From contig JALHQT010000006.1 of assembly GCA_022841825.1 (NCBI GenBank), forward strand, positions 1-64,000: DNA of 64,000 bases, in the 5' to 3' direction. Under the pieces are notes generated by a model. The model saw nothing but the letters and a program-made list of their open reading frames with translations, searched no databases and was not told the DNA's origin. Source of the DNA: Anaerolineae bacterium (GTDB taxonomy: Bacteria > Chloroflexota > Anaerolineae > Aggregatilineales > Phototrophicaceae). Below, piece after piece: positions 8,317 to 16,677 of this stretch (within the stretch, counting starts at the first letter, position 1; the number at the start of each line of letters is the position of its first letter). The translations under genes were made by a program, and so were the position numbers.

Positions 8317-9063
8317 TTACAGCGCGGTCACCAGAATCGGCTTGCCCCTGGTAATCACCACCGTATGTTCATACTGACAGGCGAGCGTGTGATGGGTTGT
8401 CCGCAGCGTCCAGCCATCTTCATCCTCGTAGATGTGCGCCGACCCGCGCGTCAGAAACGGCTCAATCGTCAACACCATCCCGTTGACGAGCTGCGTACGC
8501 GCACTCCGGGTGTGGAAGTTCGGGATGTTACGCGGTTCCTCGTGCAGGCTGTAGCCCACCCCATGCCCGCCCAACTCCCGAATCACCTTGTAGCCCCCCT
8601 TACGCGCCACGCTTTCCACCGCCTGTCCGATGACCGAGAGCGGTTTGCCCGCCGTCACCACGTGACACGCCGCATCCAGCGCCGCGCGCGTATGCTGCAT
8701 CAGACGTTCTGCCTCGCGACTGGCGGTCGGTACCGCGACGGTTCCCCCGGTATCCGCATAAATGCCTCCCAGCTCTGCCGAGACATCAATGTTGACCAGA
8801 TCGCCAGGGCGAACCACGCGGCGTCCGGGAATGCCGTGCGCCGCCTCTTCGTTGATGCTGATGCAGGTCTCCGCCGGGAACTGGTAATCGGCAATCGGAG
8901 CGGGTGTCGCGCCCTGCTTGTAAAGGTAGCGGGCGCCGATCTCATTCAGTTCTTCCGTCCTGATGCCCGGACGCACGGCGTCCTGCATGATCTTGAGGGT
9001 GGTCGCCACGATTTTGCCAATGCGCATGAGCGCCTGAAGCTGGTCATCGGTATAGATCGTCAT
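8317..9063 (-). CDS. map: Methionine aminopeptidase, type I
   Basis: A 248-residue cytosolic metallopeptidase that removes the initiator methionine from new proteins. All metal ligands are visible: the two aspartates in NIDVSAELGGIYADTGGT, His in GHGVGYSLHEEP, Glu in LTIEPF and Glu in QYEHTVVIT; the substrate-contact His is in AAHGIPG. Length fits type Ia enzymes without an N-terminal zinc extension. The ATG at 9063 (MTIYTDDQL) gives the standard N-terminus; an upstream in-frame ATG at 9102 would add 13 basic residues not usual for the family. It is divergent from gatA, with about 160 bases between them. Confidence 0.96.
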   Translation of the reverse strand: MTIYTDDQLQALMRIGKIVATTLKIMQDAVRPGIRTEELNEIGARYLYKQGATPAPIADYQFPAETCISINEEAAHGIPGRRVVRPGDLVNIDVSAELGGIYADTGGTVAVPTASREAERLMQHTRAALDAACHVVTAGKPLSVIGQAVESVARKGGYKVIRELGGHGVGYSLHEEPRNIPNFHTRSARTQLVNGMVLTIEPFLTRGSAHIYEDEDGWTLRTTHHTLACQYEHTVVITRGKPILVTAL

Positions 9064-9222
9064 AGCTCTCGATTGCCGTATCTTACGAGCAGAATGTGAC
9101 AAGGTTACGCAAGCTTTCGCCTGCCGTAAAGGGGCATGATCAGCATATCGGCATCAGCGCATGGGCTGTGCTATACTCCGCGCCAGCATTTCCCCCAACC
9201 TGTCTATGACGACGAGTGACCC

Positions 9223-10680
9223 ATGACCGACCTGACCCAACTCAGCATCACCGACGCGCTGCAACAGCTTCGTGACAAAACCATCTCCGCCGTCGAACTG
9301 ACGCAGGCATACCTCGCGCGTATCGAAAAGCTCGAACCGAGCATTCGCGCTTATATCACGCTGACGCCGGAACGCGCGCTGAAGGATGCCGAAGCCGCCG
9401 ATGCCGCCCGCGCGCGCGGCGAGGACAAACCGCTGCTCGGCATCCCGCTGGCGATCAAGGATGTGCTTTCGACCAGCGGCGTCCAGACGACCTGCGGCTC
9501 GAAAATTCTCGATGGCTATGTGCCAGTTTATACGGCGACGGTCGTGCAGCGTCTGGAAGCAGCCGGCATGGTCATGCTTGGCAAAGTGAACATGGACGAG
9601 TTTGCGATGGGATCGTCCACCGAAAACAGCGCCTACCAGATCACGCGCAACCCCTGGGACACCACGCGCGTGCCAGGGGGCAGCAGCGGCGGCAGCGCGG
9701 CGGCGGTCGCGGCGTGCATGGCGGCGGGCGCGTTGGGAACCGATACAGGCGGCAGCGTACGCACACCAGCGGGCTTCTGCGGCATCGTCGGGCTGAAGCC
9801 GAGCTACGGGCGTGTTTCGCGCTATGGCTTGGTCGCGTTCGGCTCATCGCTGGACTGCATCGGTCCGATGGCGCGCACGGTTGCCGACGCGGCGCTGCTG
9901 CTCCAGGTCATCGCCGGGCATGACCCGCTCGACTCGACCAGCATGGCGCTCGATGTGCCGGATTACGCCGCCGCGCTGACGAAATCGATCAAGGGTCTGA
10001 AGGTCGGCGTGCCGAAAGAGTACTTCATCGAAGGGCTGCAAAAAGACACCTCGGATGCCATCCTCGCCGCCATTGACCAGCTTCGGTCGCTGGGGGCGCA
10101 GACGGTGGAGATCAGCTTGCCGCATACGGATTACAGCCTGCCCGTCTACTACATCATCGCTCCGGCAGAAGCGAGCGCCAACCTCGCCCGCTACGATGGC
10201 ATTCGCTTTGGACCCAAGGTCGACAAAGGGCAGATGTGGGATACCTACAAGGCGACGCGCGGGCAGGGGTTCGGTCCCGAAGTCAAACGGCGCATCATGC
10301 TCGGCACCTACGCGCTCTCAGCAGGCTACTACGACGCCTACTATGGCAAAGCGCAGCAGGTGCGTACGCTGATCAAGCAGGACTTCGAGAAGGCATTCAC
10401 GCAGGTCGATGTCATCGCGGCACCGGTTACACCCCACACGGCGTTCAAGATCGGGCAGAACACCAACGACCCGCTCCAGATGTATCTCGAAGATGTCTTC
10501 ACACTGCCCGCATCGCTGGCAGGCGTACCAGGACTCAGCCTGCCATGCGGGACGGACAGCGCGGGGCTGCCCATCGGTTTGCAGCTCATCGGGCGCGCCT
10601 TCAGCGAAGAGGTGCTGCTGCGCGCCGCGCACGCCTACGAACAAAGCACCGAATGGCACAAAGCGCTAGCGAAGGTCTAA
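9223..10680 (+). CDS. gatA: Asp-tRNA(Asn)/Glu-tRNA(Gln) amidotransferase subunit A
   Basis: A 485-residue amidase-signature protein that releases ammonia from glutamine or asparagine to convert mischarged Glu-tRNA(Gln) or Asp-tRNA(Asn). The Ser-cisSer-Lys triad is intact: Lys79 in AIKDVL, Ser154 in GGSSGGS and Ser178 in [11 protein letters not shown]. These are the same residue numbers as I recall for Staphylococcus GatA, which supports this start. The C-terminal half ([20 protein letters not shown]) is characteristic of GatA rather than of other amidases. gatB and gatC are not in this window, so it stands apart from its partner subunits. Confidence 0.95.
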   Translation: MTDLTQLSITDALQQLRDKTISAVELTQAYLARIEKLEPSIRAYITLTPERALKDAEAADAARARGEDKPLLGIPLAIKDVLSTSGVQTTCGSKILDGYVPVYTATVVQRLEAAGMVMLGKVNMDEFAMGSSTENSAYQITRNPWDTTRVPGGSSGGSAAAVAACMAAGALGTDTGGSVRTPAGFCGIVGLKPSYGRVSRYGLVAFGSSLDCIGPMARTVADAALLLQVIAGHDPLDSTSMALDVPDYAAALTKSIKGLKVGVPKEYFIEGLQKDTSDAILAAIDQLRSLGAQTVEISLPHTDYSLPVYYIIAPAEASANLARYDGIRFGPKVDKGQMWDTYKATRGQGFGPEVKRRIMLGTYALSAGYYDAYYGKAQQVRTLIKQDFEKAFTQVDVIAAPVTPHTAFKIGQNTNDPLQMYLEDVFTLPASLAGVPGLSLPCGTDSAGLPIGLQLIGRAFSEEVLLRAAHAYEQSTEWHKALAKV

Positions 10681-10713
10681 AGGTCTTGCGCGCTAAACCG
10701 CTGGCTTACGCCA

Positions 10714-11376
10714 TCAGGACGCGCTGTTGATGGCGCTGACCAGTCCAGATGCTGAACGATCCGTGAGCAGCGCTGTCAGAGTGCCATCAGGGCGAATGAT
10801 CCACTGCGGCTCGCTGGGTGGCACCTGCACCGTGCTGCCGAGCGCGCCGACAAGTTCGCGCACCAGATCGGGGGATGCGACCGCAAACAGCCAGGGAAAC
10901 TGATTGCCATCGGCATATTGGGCAAGCGACGCCGCCGTGCTGTTGGTCTCAATATCCAGGCTGACGATGACAACGTTGTTAGCATCGACCTGGGGCAGTA
11001 CGTTATCGCGCCAGTTAGTCTGCCCTTGCCGGCAGTTGCTGCACCACTGCGCCATCGCACGCACCAACACCGTCCTACCGCTGAAATCGGCAAAAGTGAA
11101 AGACTCGCCCGTCCGTGCATTCACCAGCGGCAAATCGCGCCAGGTGGTCGCCGCTGCGGGTGGCGGTGCCTGGGTCGGCGGGTTCTGTGTGGGGGTCGCA
11201 GTCGGGGGAATGGCAGTTGGCTCTACAAGGGTCGGCTGTTCAAGCGTGGGGACAGTCGTTGCTTCAACGGCGGCTGACGGCGGATTTGTGGGTTGCGATA
11301 CAACCTCCGACACATTGGGCGCGCAGGCACTCAGGAAGGTTAGCGCCGCCAGAAACAGAACCGATACTCGTATCAT
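10714..11376 (-). CDS. TlpA-like thioredoxin-fold lipoprotein (Cys form)
   Basis: A 220-residue exported thiol-disulfide protein. The N-terminus is a lipoprotein signal (VLFLAALTFLSAC, lipidated Cys at about residue 18), then a Thr/Pro/Ala-rich linker of about 60 residues. The thioredoxin fold follows: FTFADFSGRTVLVRAMAQ, active site WCSNC (codons TGC and TGC), and the cis-Pro region VPPSEPQWIIRPDG. Such proteins reduce or oxidise thiols outside the membrane. It lies directly downstream of a sister gene (11461-12048, same strand, 84-base spacer) whose domain is closely similar but whose first active-site codon is TGA. GAGAGG sits 6 bases before the ATG at 11376. Confidence 0.9.
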   Translation of the reverse strand: MIRVSVLFLAALTFLSACAPNVSEVVSQPTNPPSAAVEATTVPTLEQPTLVEPTAIPPTATPTQNPPTQAPPPAAATTWRDLPLVNARTGESFTFADFSGRTVLVRAMAQWCSNCRQGQTNWRDNVLPQVDANNVVIVSLDIETNSTAASLAQYADGNQFPWLFAVASPDLVRELVGALGSTVQVPPSEPQWIIRPDGTLTALLTDRSASGLVSAINSAS

Positions 11377-11460
11377 GTTGACCTCTCACAAACAAACGAA
11401 CGTATGAGAAGTCAACATGAATGAGATTACGCATCGCTTACGGGGTACTGTCGCTGAATT

Positions 11461-12048
11461 TCACGTCCCGTTGATCAAACTCACGAGACTGTTTGCCGAA
11501 TTGCTGCTGATCAAGCCGACAATCGAGCCATCGGGGCGGATCAGCCACTGCGGTTCGGTCGGTGGGATCGTCACGCCCGCGCCAAACTGGTCGCTTAACT
11601 CGCGCATCAGTTCTGGCGTGGCAACCGCGAAAATCCAGGGGAAGCCGTTGTCATCCGCGTACTGTGCGAACGACGCGGCGCTGTTGTTGGTATCGACATC
11701 CAACGTTACGAAAACGACATTTTCCGCATCAACCTGCGGGAGCACTTCGTCGCGCCAACTGCGCTGACCTATACGGCAGGTCAGTCACCAGGTGCCGACG
11801 GCGCGCGCCAGCACCGTCTTGCCGCTGAAATCGGCAAATGTGAAGGTCTCCCCCGTGCGCGCATTCACCAGCGGCAGACTCAGCCACGAAACCGTCTGGC
11901 TGGCTGCCCCAACACCCGCGTTGCCCGCCGATTCTGCCGTCGGCGTCGGCGCGGTGAGGTCGTCGGCGGTCGGGGTCGTGCTGGCGGGTGCGCAGGCGGC
12001 GACCACGAGCAGCAGCAGCGACATCAGCGCTGCCCAAATCTTCTGCAT
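11461..12048 (-). CDS. Probable selenocysteine-containing TlpA-like lipoprotein (UxxC)
   Basis: Read through one in-frame TGA (11787-11785), this gene encodes 195 residues: lipoprotein signal (MQKIWAALMSLLLLVVAAC), short Thr/Pro/Ala linker, then a thioredoxin-fold domain. Around the TGA the frame reads AVGTW-TGA-LTCRIGQRSWRDEVLP; the downstream sister gene reads AMAQWCSNCRQGQTNWRDNVLP. The TGA thus replaces exactly the first cysteine of CxxC (residue 88; Cys91 is kept). Homology and frame are intact for about 100 residues after the TGA, to TGA-independent features such as IPPTEPQWLIRPDG. Two alternative hairpins start within 20 bases of the TGA. Selenocysteine insertion is my preferred reading; a single nonsense mutation is the alternative. 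The start at 12048 has AAAGGA upstream. No sel genes are in the window. Confidence 0.72.
11749..11784 (-). promoter_or_regulatory. Candidate bacterial SECIS hairpins after in-frame TGA
   Basis: On the coding (minus) strand, directly after the TGA, CTGACCT (11784-11778) pairs perfectly with AGGTCAG (11770-11764) around loop GCCGTAT. A competing hairpin spans 11768-11749: GTC, bulged A, GCGC, loop AGTTG, GCGC, GAC. Its apical loop begins 24 bases after the TGA and has G at loop position 2. That agrees with the general bacterial SECIS pattern as I know it (small loop, G in the first two positions, loop roughly 16-37 bases after UGA, often a bulge in the stem). The two structures share 11764-11768 and cannot form together. 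Neither has been folded computationally. Confidence 0.55.
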
Positions 12049-12176
12049 CGTGCATCCTTTCATCTTGAGAACGATCACGTCGAGTAAACCGCACCTTCAT
12101 TAACCCACGATTACATTGCGCTGACTGTTTGTCCTGTAGAATAGGGCGATGTGTCGTTGTGGAGAAATCACCGCCC

Positions 12177-13187
12177 ATGCGCAAGATAGTCTTCATCCTC
12201 GCCAGTGTCGTCGTCAGCGTCGTCGTCCTTGCCGTTGCTGTCGGCGATGTCCCCCTTGACGGTGTCGGCGAGCGCATCAGCAGTGCCGACCCGGTGTGGT
12301 TGGTACTCCTCGCGTTCATCATCGTCGCTGGGTTAGCAGCGCGTGGGATGCGCTGGCAGGCGCTGCTGGGGTGGAAGCTGACCTTCGCGCAGTCCTTCCA
12401 CAGTTCAAATGTCATGTTCATGCTCAACTTCCTGCCGCTGCGCGTGGGCGAAGTCGCGCGCGCCGCCCTTGCGACACGCTATAACGTCCCGTTCGTCAGT
12501 GCCGCCACCGGCGTCCTCGTCGAGCGCTTGATCGACACGGTGCTGGTCGTCGTCATCCTGTCGTTTTCGCTGGCGCGCGTCCCACAGGCACCGGAGATCG
12601 CGACCACCAGCGCGACTCTGTTCGGAGCAGGCGCGCTGATCGCCTTCGTGGTACTCCTTGTACTGGCGCGTTTCCCCGCTGCGGCGGAACGCCTGCTCGA
12701 CATCGTCGAAGGCATCTTCCCGCTGGTCAAACGGCTCCCCCTGCGCCGAATTCTCCACGACATCCTGCTCGGCTTGGAGCCGCTGACGCATCTGCGCGGC
12801 GCGTTCGCCATCCTCGGCTGGACAGTCATCGGATGGATCTTCTCATTCAGCGGCTACTATGCGCTCCAGCGCGCCTTCGACCTGCCGCCGATTGACATGT
12901 GGCTGAACAGCCTTCTCAGCGTCTGCCTGATTGCCCTGAGTATCGCCATCCCAACCACCATCGCCCAGGTGGGACCGTTCCAGGCAGCGGCGCGCGTTGG
13001 CGGGGAAGCGCTGGGCTTATCGGCAGCCGACGCGCTCTCGCTCGGCATCCTGTATCACGTCATGACGTTTGTCGTCTACAGCACGCTTGGCGTCATTGGC
13101 TTGATCGTGCTTGGCGTCTCGCTTGGCGATGTTACAGGTCGAAACAAGGCAAAACCCGAATCGCCAGCAATCGACCCCGCGCGGTAG
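12177..13187 (+). CDS. Flippase-like / lysylphosphatidylglycerol synthase TM-domain protein
   Basis: A 336-residue integral membrane protein of the UPF0104 / TIGR00374 family. Family landmarks are ARGMRWQALLG near residue 60, FMLNFLPLRVGEVARA near 85, VERLIDTVLVVV near 120, and a C-terminal region IPTTIAQVGPFQAAARVGGEAL. About eight hydrophobic segments are visible. Relatives transport or flip lipid-linked molecules, or form the membrane half of MprF. There is no C-terminal synthetase domain here, so only the flippase-like part exists. The ATG at 12177 follows GGAG by 12 bases. It is divergent from the selenoprotein candidate, with about 130 bases between the starts. Confidence 0.85.
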   Translation: MRKIVFILASVVVSVVVLAVAVGDVPLDGVGERISSADPVWLVLLAFIIVAGLAARGMRWQALLGWKLTFAQSFHSSNVMFMLNFLPLRVGEVARAALATRYNVPFVSAATGVLVERLIDTVLVVVILSFSLARVPQAPEIATTSATLFGAGALIAFVVLLVLARFPAAAERLLDIVEGIFPLVKRLPLRRILHDILLGLEPLTHLRGAFAILGWTVIGWIFSFSGYYALQRAFDLPPIDMWLNSLLSVCLIALSIAIPTTIAQVGPFQAAARVGGEALGLSAADALSLGILYHVMTFVVYSTLGVIGLIVLGVSLGDVTGRNKAKPESPAIDPAR

Positions 13188-13242
13188 AATAGAATGATTG
13201 CCGTAGGGCGTGCCCATGTACGCCCACCTCAGGGATTTTCAC

Positions 13243-13992
13243 ATGCCATTTGTCGAAACCACCACCGGCGCGCGCCTGCATTACCACATCCAGGGGCAGG
13301 GCGAACCTCTCATCGCACTGCATGGTCTGCTCGGCACACCGGAAGCCCATCTCCCACAGGTGATCAACCTTCTGAGCGAACGCTACCAGGTCATCGCGCC
13401 CACCCTGCGGGGATACGGGCAATCCACGCCCAAACCGCGCGACTTCCCTCACGACTTCTACCATCGTGATGCCAACGACGTTTTAGCCATGATGGACGCC
13501 CTGGGCATCGCCCGCGCGCATATCCTCGGCTACTCCGATGGAGGCGAGATCGCGCTCATCCTGGGTGGGACGGCTCCAGAACGCACCCTCTCGGTGATCG
13601 CCTGGGGTGCGGTAGGATACTTCGGACCCAACATGCGCCCATTCGTCCAGCGCCTTTACCCGGCGACATGGATGACCGAGGACGAGAAACGGCTTCATCG
13701 GATCAGCGACCCGGATGGGTTTGCCCTGGAGTGGATTGCCGCGCTCAAATCGATGATCGACTCTGGCGGCGATGTCAGCCTGAGCCGCGCGGAGGACATG
13801 AGCGCGCCCGTCCTCCTCATGCTGGGGACACAAGACTCGCTGAATCCTCAGGAATACGGTCAAAATCTGATCAGCCGGACGCCGCGCGGGCGTCTGGTCA
13901 TGTTCGAGACCGGGCACCCCATCCACGATGAAGACTGGGATGGCTTCAGGCAGACCGTGACGGAGTTCCTTTCCAGCGCTGGAGTAGGTTAG
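13243..13992 (+). CDS. Alpha/beta hydrolase
   Basis: A 249-residue soluble alpha/beta-fold hydrolase. It shows the oxyanion HGLLG motif (ALHGLLGTPEAH), the nucleophile elbow GYSDGGEIAL (Ser at about residue 101), an acid in LGTQDSLNP and the catalytic His in FETGHPIHDED. Members include esterases, epoxide hydrolases and C-C hydrolases; the cap region (RPFVQRLYPATWMTEDEK) does not reveal the substrate. The start at 13243 (MPFVETTTGARL) is preceded by AGGGA; GTG at 13210 and ATG at 13216 upstream are less likely. It lies between the flippase-like gene and the Fe-S gene with short spacers, so may share a transcript. Confidence 0.88.
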   Translation: MPFVETTTGARLHYHIQGQGEPLIALHGLLGTPEAHLPQVINLLSERYQVIAPTLRGYGQSTPKPRDFPHDFYHRDANDVLAMMDALGIARAHILGYSDGGEIALILGGTAPERTLSVIAWGAVGYFGPNMRPFVQRLYPATWMTEDEKRLHRISDPDGFALEWIAALKSMIDSGGDVSLSRAEDMSAPVLLMLGTQDSLNPQEYGQNLISRTPRGRLVMFETGHPIHDEDWDGFRQTVTEFLSSAGVG

Positions 13993-14013
13993 AAAGAGCG
14001 ATAGGCATTTCCA

Positions 14014-15291
14014 ATGTCTGACCCGATCCAACTGTTCGAGACGTACGAACACTATCACGAGGTCGAATTCACCTCCGACCTGTGCGTCAAATGCAATATC
14101 TGCACCTCCGCCTGCCCGGTCGCCCCCGTCACGGAACTCTTCCCCGGACCCAAGACGGTCGGTCCCCAGGCGCAGCGCTTCCGCATGACGGGCGAGCGCG
14201 GCGACGAATCGCCCGATAAGAGCGTCGATTACTGCTCCGGGTGCGGCATCTGCACGATGGTCTGCCCGCACGGCGTCAAGATCATGGAGATGAACACCCG
14301 CGCCCGCGAAAGCCTGTACGACGGCAAGATACCGCTGCGTAACCGGCTGCTCGGTCGCTCAGAGCTGATGGGCAAGTGGGGGCACAAATTCGCACCCTTG
14401 CTCAACTTCGGCAAGAGCATCCGCCCAGCGCGCATCATCGTCGAGAAAGTGATCGGCATCCACCGCGACGCGCCGCTGCCATCCTGGGAGTTCACCAGCT
14501 TCCGCGAATGGTTCGCGCGTCATAAACCGCAGCCCAGCGCACCCGTGCGCGGCAAGGTCGCCTACTTCCATGCCTGCGCAGGCAACTACTATGACACGGC
14601 GGCGTCCAAGGCGGCGGTGCTCGTCCTGGCGCATAACGGCTATGACGTGGTGCTGCCCGAACAGAACTGCTGCGGACTGCCGATGCAAAGCAACGGTGAA
14701 TTCGATGCGGCGCGCGCGCATGGCGCACGCAATGTGTCCTGGCTGGCTCCCTATGCGCGCCAGGGCATCCCGATTGTCGGTGCGTCAACATCGTGCACGC
14801 TGAGTCTCAAGTCCGACTACCGCGAAATCCTGCGCCTGGAACATCCCGACCGCGACTTTGTCGGGCGGCACGTCTACGACCTGAGTGAATTCCTGCTGCT
14901 GCTGCATGAAAAAGGCGAACTGCGGACCGACTTCAAAGCGCTGCCCGGCATCAGCGACACCCTCATCTACCACGCGCCCTGCCAGCAGAAGGCGCATAAC
15001 ATCGGGCAGCCCGCCCTCGATCTGTTCGACCTCATCCCAGACTTGCGCGTGCGGATGGCGGATGCCGCCTGCTGCGGGATCGCCGGAACCTATGGCTTTA
15101 AGGCGGAGAAGTATCAGATTGGGATGGATGTCGGCAAGCCGCTGTTTGACCAGGTGCGCGCCAACGGTGTCGATAAGCCCGTCATCTGCGACAGCGAAAC
15201 CTGCCGCTGGCAGATCACGCACGCCACCAGCGCACGCTCCGTGCACCCGATCCAGGTGCTGGCTGCCGCTTACGGGTTGATGCCGCTCTAA
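14014..15291 (+). CDS. GlpC-like Fe-S oxidoreductase subunit
   Basis: A 425-residue protein resembling the membrane-anchor subunit C of anaerobic glycerol-3-phosphate dehydrogenase. It has two 4Fe-4S motifs (CVKCNICTSACPV at about residues 27-39 and CSGCGICTMVCPHG near 76) and two CCG domains (EQNCCGLP and DAACCGIAGTYG), plus HACAGNYYDTAAS and HAPCQQKAHN sites. Such proteins pass electrons from a flavin dehydrogenase to quinone. No glpA/glpB flavoprotein is adjacent, so its electron donor is unknown; it could equally serve another CCG-type dehydrogenase such as glycolate or lactate oxidase. The start at 14014 sits 21 bases after the hydrolase stop. Confidence 0.85.
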   Translation: MSDPIQLFETYEHYHEVEFTSDLCVKCNICTSACPVAPVTELFPGPKTVGPQAQRFRMTGERGDESPDKSVDYCSGCGICTMVCPHGVKIMEMNTRARESLYDGKIPLRNRLLGRSELMGKWGHKFAPLLNFGKSIRPARIIVEKVIGIHRDAPLPSWEFTSFREWFARHKPQPSAPVRGKVAYFHACAGNYYDTAASKAAVLVLAHNGYDVVLPEQNCCGLPMQSNGEFDAARAHGARNVSWLAPYARQGIPIVGASTSCTLSLKSDYREILRLEHPDRDFVGRHVYDLSEFLLLLHEKGELRTDFKALPGISDTLIYHAPCQQKAHNIGQPALDLFDLIPDLRVRMADAACCGIAGTYGFKAEKYQIGMDVGKPLFDQVRANGVDKPVICDSETCRWQITHATSARSVHPIQVLAAAYGLMPL

Positions 15292-15293
15292 TG

Positions 15294-15363
15294 GCGTGCG
15301 TGGTGCGCAGTGCGAACAAGCTCGTACCCGTATTTTCGCACCACGCACTTCGCACTGCGCACA
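15294..15363. repeat. GTGCGAAGTGCG-type inverted repeat
   Basis: The spacer between the Fe-S gene and the CoA-transferase is almost entirely an imperfect inverted repeat: GTGCGTGGTGCGCAGTGCG on the left and CGCACCACGCACTTCGCAC followed by TGCGCAC on the right, with an ACAAGCTCGTACCCG-type loop. The same words recur at 58045-58105 and in part at 8206-8220. It is a dispersed intergenic hairpin family. Confidence 0.65.
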
Positions 15364-15390
15364 TAACTTCGGCAAAGGGCTGCCCTTATC

Positions 15391-16590
15391 ATGCTGCCAC
15401 TTACAGGCGTCCGTGTCCTCGATTTTTCGCGCGTGCTGGCGGGACCCTACTGCACGATGCTGCTCGGCGACATGGGCGCAGAGATCATCAAGATCGAGGA
15501 GCCGGCGCGCGGCGATGAAACCCGCGAATGGGGACCGCCCTGGGCAGGTGACCCCGCCGACCGCATGAGCGCCTACTACCTGTGCGCCAATCGCAGCAAG
15601 CGCAGCATGACGCTCAACCTCAAGTCCGATGAAGGGCGCGCCATCGCCCGCGAGCTGGCGCGCGGTTCGCATGTCATCGTCGAGAACTTCAAGCCCGGCA
15701 ATCTGGCGCAGTACGGGTTGGGCTATGACGACCTGTCGATTCTCAATCCCGCTCTGGTCTATTGCAGCATCACCGGCTTCGGGCAGACCGGACCCTACAG
15801 CGAGCAGCCCGGTTATGACTTCGTCATCCAGGCGATGAGCGGCTTGATGTCGATCACGGGTCCCGCCGAAGGAGAGCCATACAAAGTCGGCGTCGCCATC
15901 ACCGATGTCATCGCCGGGCTGTTCGCCTGCACGTCGATCCTCGCGGCGCTGCGCCACGCCGAAGCGACCGGGCAGGGGCAGCACCTGGATGTCGCGCTGC
16001 TGGATACCGCCCTCGCCGCGCTCGTCAATGTGGCGAGTAATGCGCTGATCGGCGGGGCAGCGCCGGCGCGCTATGGCAACGCTCACCCCAACATCGTCCC
16101 CTACCAGACCTTCTCCGGGAGCGATGGAGCGTTCGCCGTCGCCGTCGGCAATGACCGCCAGTTCGCACAGCTCTGCCGAGTCATCGGGCGACCGGAACTG
16201 AGCGGCGATCCGCGCTACGCCACCAATCCAGCGCGCGTCCAGCATCGTGACGCGCTGGTCGAGGAACTCAGCACCGCGTTCGCGGCGCGCGCCAGTGGCG
16301 AATGGGTGGCGGCGCTCCTGGCGGCGGGCGTGCCGTGTGGCGCGGTCAACAGCATCCCGACCATCCTCAGCGATCCGCATGTCCAGGCGCGTGGGTTGGT
16401 CGATATCGTGACGCTGGCGACGGGCACGCAGGCGCCGCTCGTCGGGATGCCCGTGCAGTTCAGCGCGACACCGCCGCACTCAGCGTTCCCACCGCCGCAG
16501 CATGGCGCGGATACAGACGGCGTGCTGCGCGACCTGCTGGGCAAATCGGAGGAAGAAGTCGAGCGGCTCCGCCAAACCGGCGTTGTGTAG
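15391..16590 (+). CDS. CaiB/BaiF (class III) CoA-transferase
   Basis: A 399-residue family III CoA-transferase that moves CoA between carboxylic acids. It begins MLPLTGVRVLDFSRVLAGPY, typical of formyl-CoA transferase relatives. The catalytic aspartate is Asp172 in VAITDVIAG, and GSDGAFAVAVGNDRQFAQLC and PCGAVNSIPTILSDPHVQARG are conserved family blocks near residues 245 and 325. The substrate acid is not deducible. It follows the GlpC-like gene on the same strand, after a hairpin repeat of about 70 bases. Confidence 0.93.
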   Translation: MLPLTGVRVLDFSRVLAGPYCTMLLGDMGAEIIKIEEPARGDETREWGPPWAGDPADRMSAYYLCANRSKRSMTLNLKSDEGRAIARELARGSHVIVENFKPGNLAQYGLGYDDLSILNPALVYCSITGFGQTGPYSEQPGYDFVIQAMSGLMSITGPAEGEPYKVGVAITDVIAGLFACTSILAALRHAEATGQGQHLDVALLDTALAALVNVASNALIGGAAPARYGNAHPNIVPYQTFSGSDGAFAVAVGNDRQFAQLCRVIGRPELSGDPRYATNPARVQHRDALVEELSTAFAARASGEWVAALLAAGVPCGAVNSIPTILSDPHVQARGLVDIVTLATGTQAPLVGMPVQFSATPPHSAFPPPQHGADTDGVLRDLLGKSEEEVERLRQTGVV

Positions 16591-16628
16591 ACGTGACCCT
16601 CCTACACCCACGAGGTGAACGTGGCACC

Positions 16629-16656
16629 CGAACAAGGGGCTTAAGCCCCTTGTTCG
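16629..16656. terminator. Perfect 28-base palindrome between convergent genes
   Basis: A perfect palindrome (half-site CGAACAAGGGGCTT) lies 39 bases after the CoA-transferase stop and 22 bases before the stop of the convergent zinc-ribbon gene. The 14-bp stem is symmetric and suits bidirectional termination. The centre GGGGCTTAAGCCCC matches part of the sequence near 131-139, pointing to a dispersed element. Confidence 0.7.
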
Positions 16657-16677
16657 AACCTTCGCTCTCTCCTTGTA

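Noticed and set aside
11461-12048. Genome-wide reassignment of TGA to an amino acid
   Set aside because: Many genes in the window end at TGA with overlapping ATGA starts (47893, 48660, 52478), so TGA works as a stop.
11461-12078. Two separate small genes (11461-11745 and 11785-12078) or a frameshifted pseudogene
   Set aside because: The two pieces are in the same frame with only one TGA between them, and the sister gene aligns without gaps across it. There is no frameshift, and the second piece lacks its own ribosome site.
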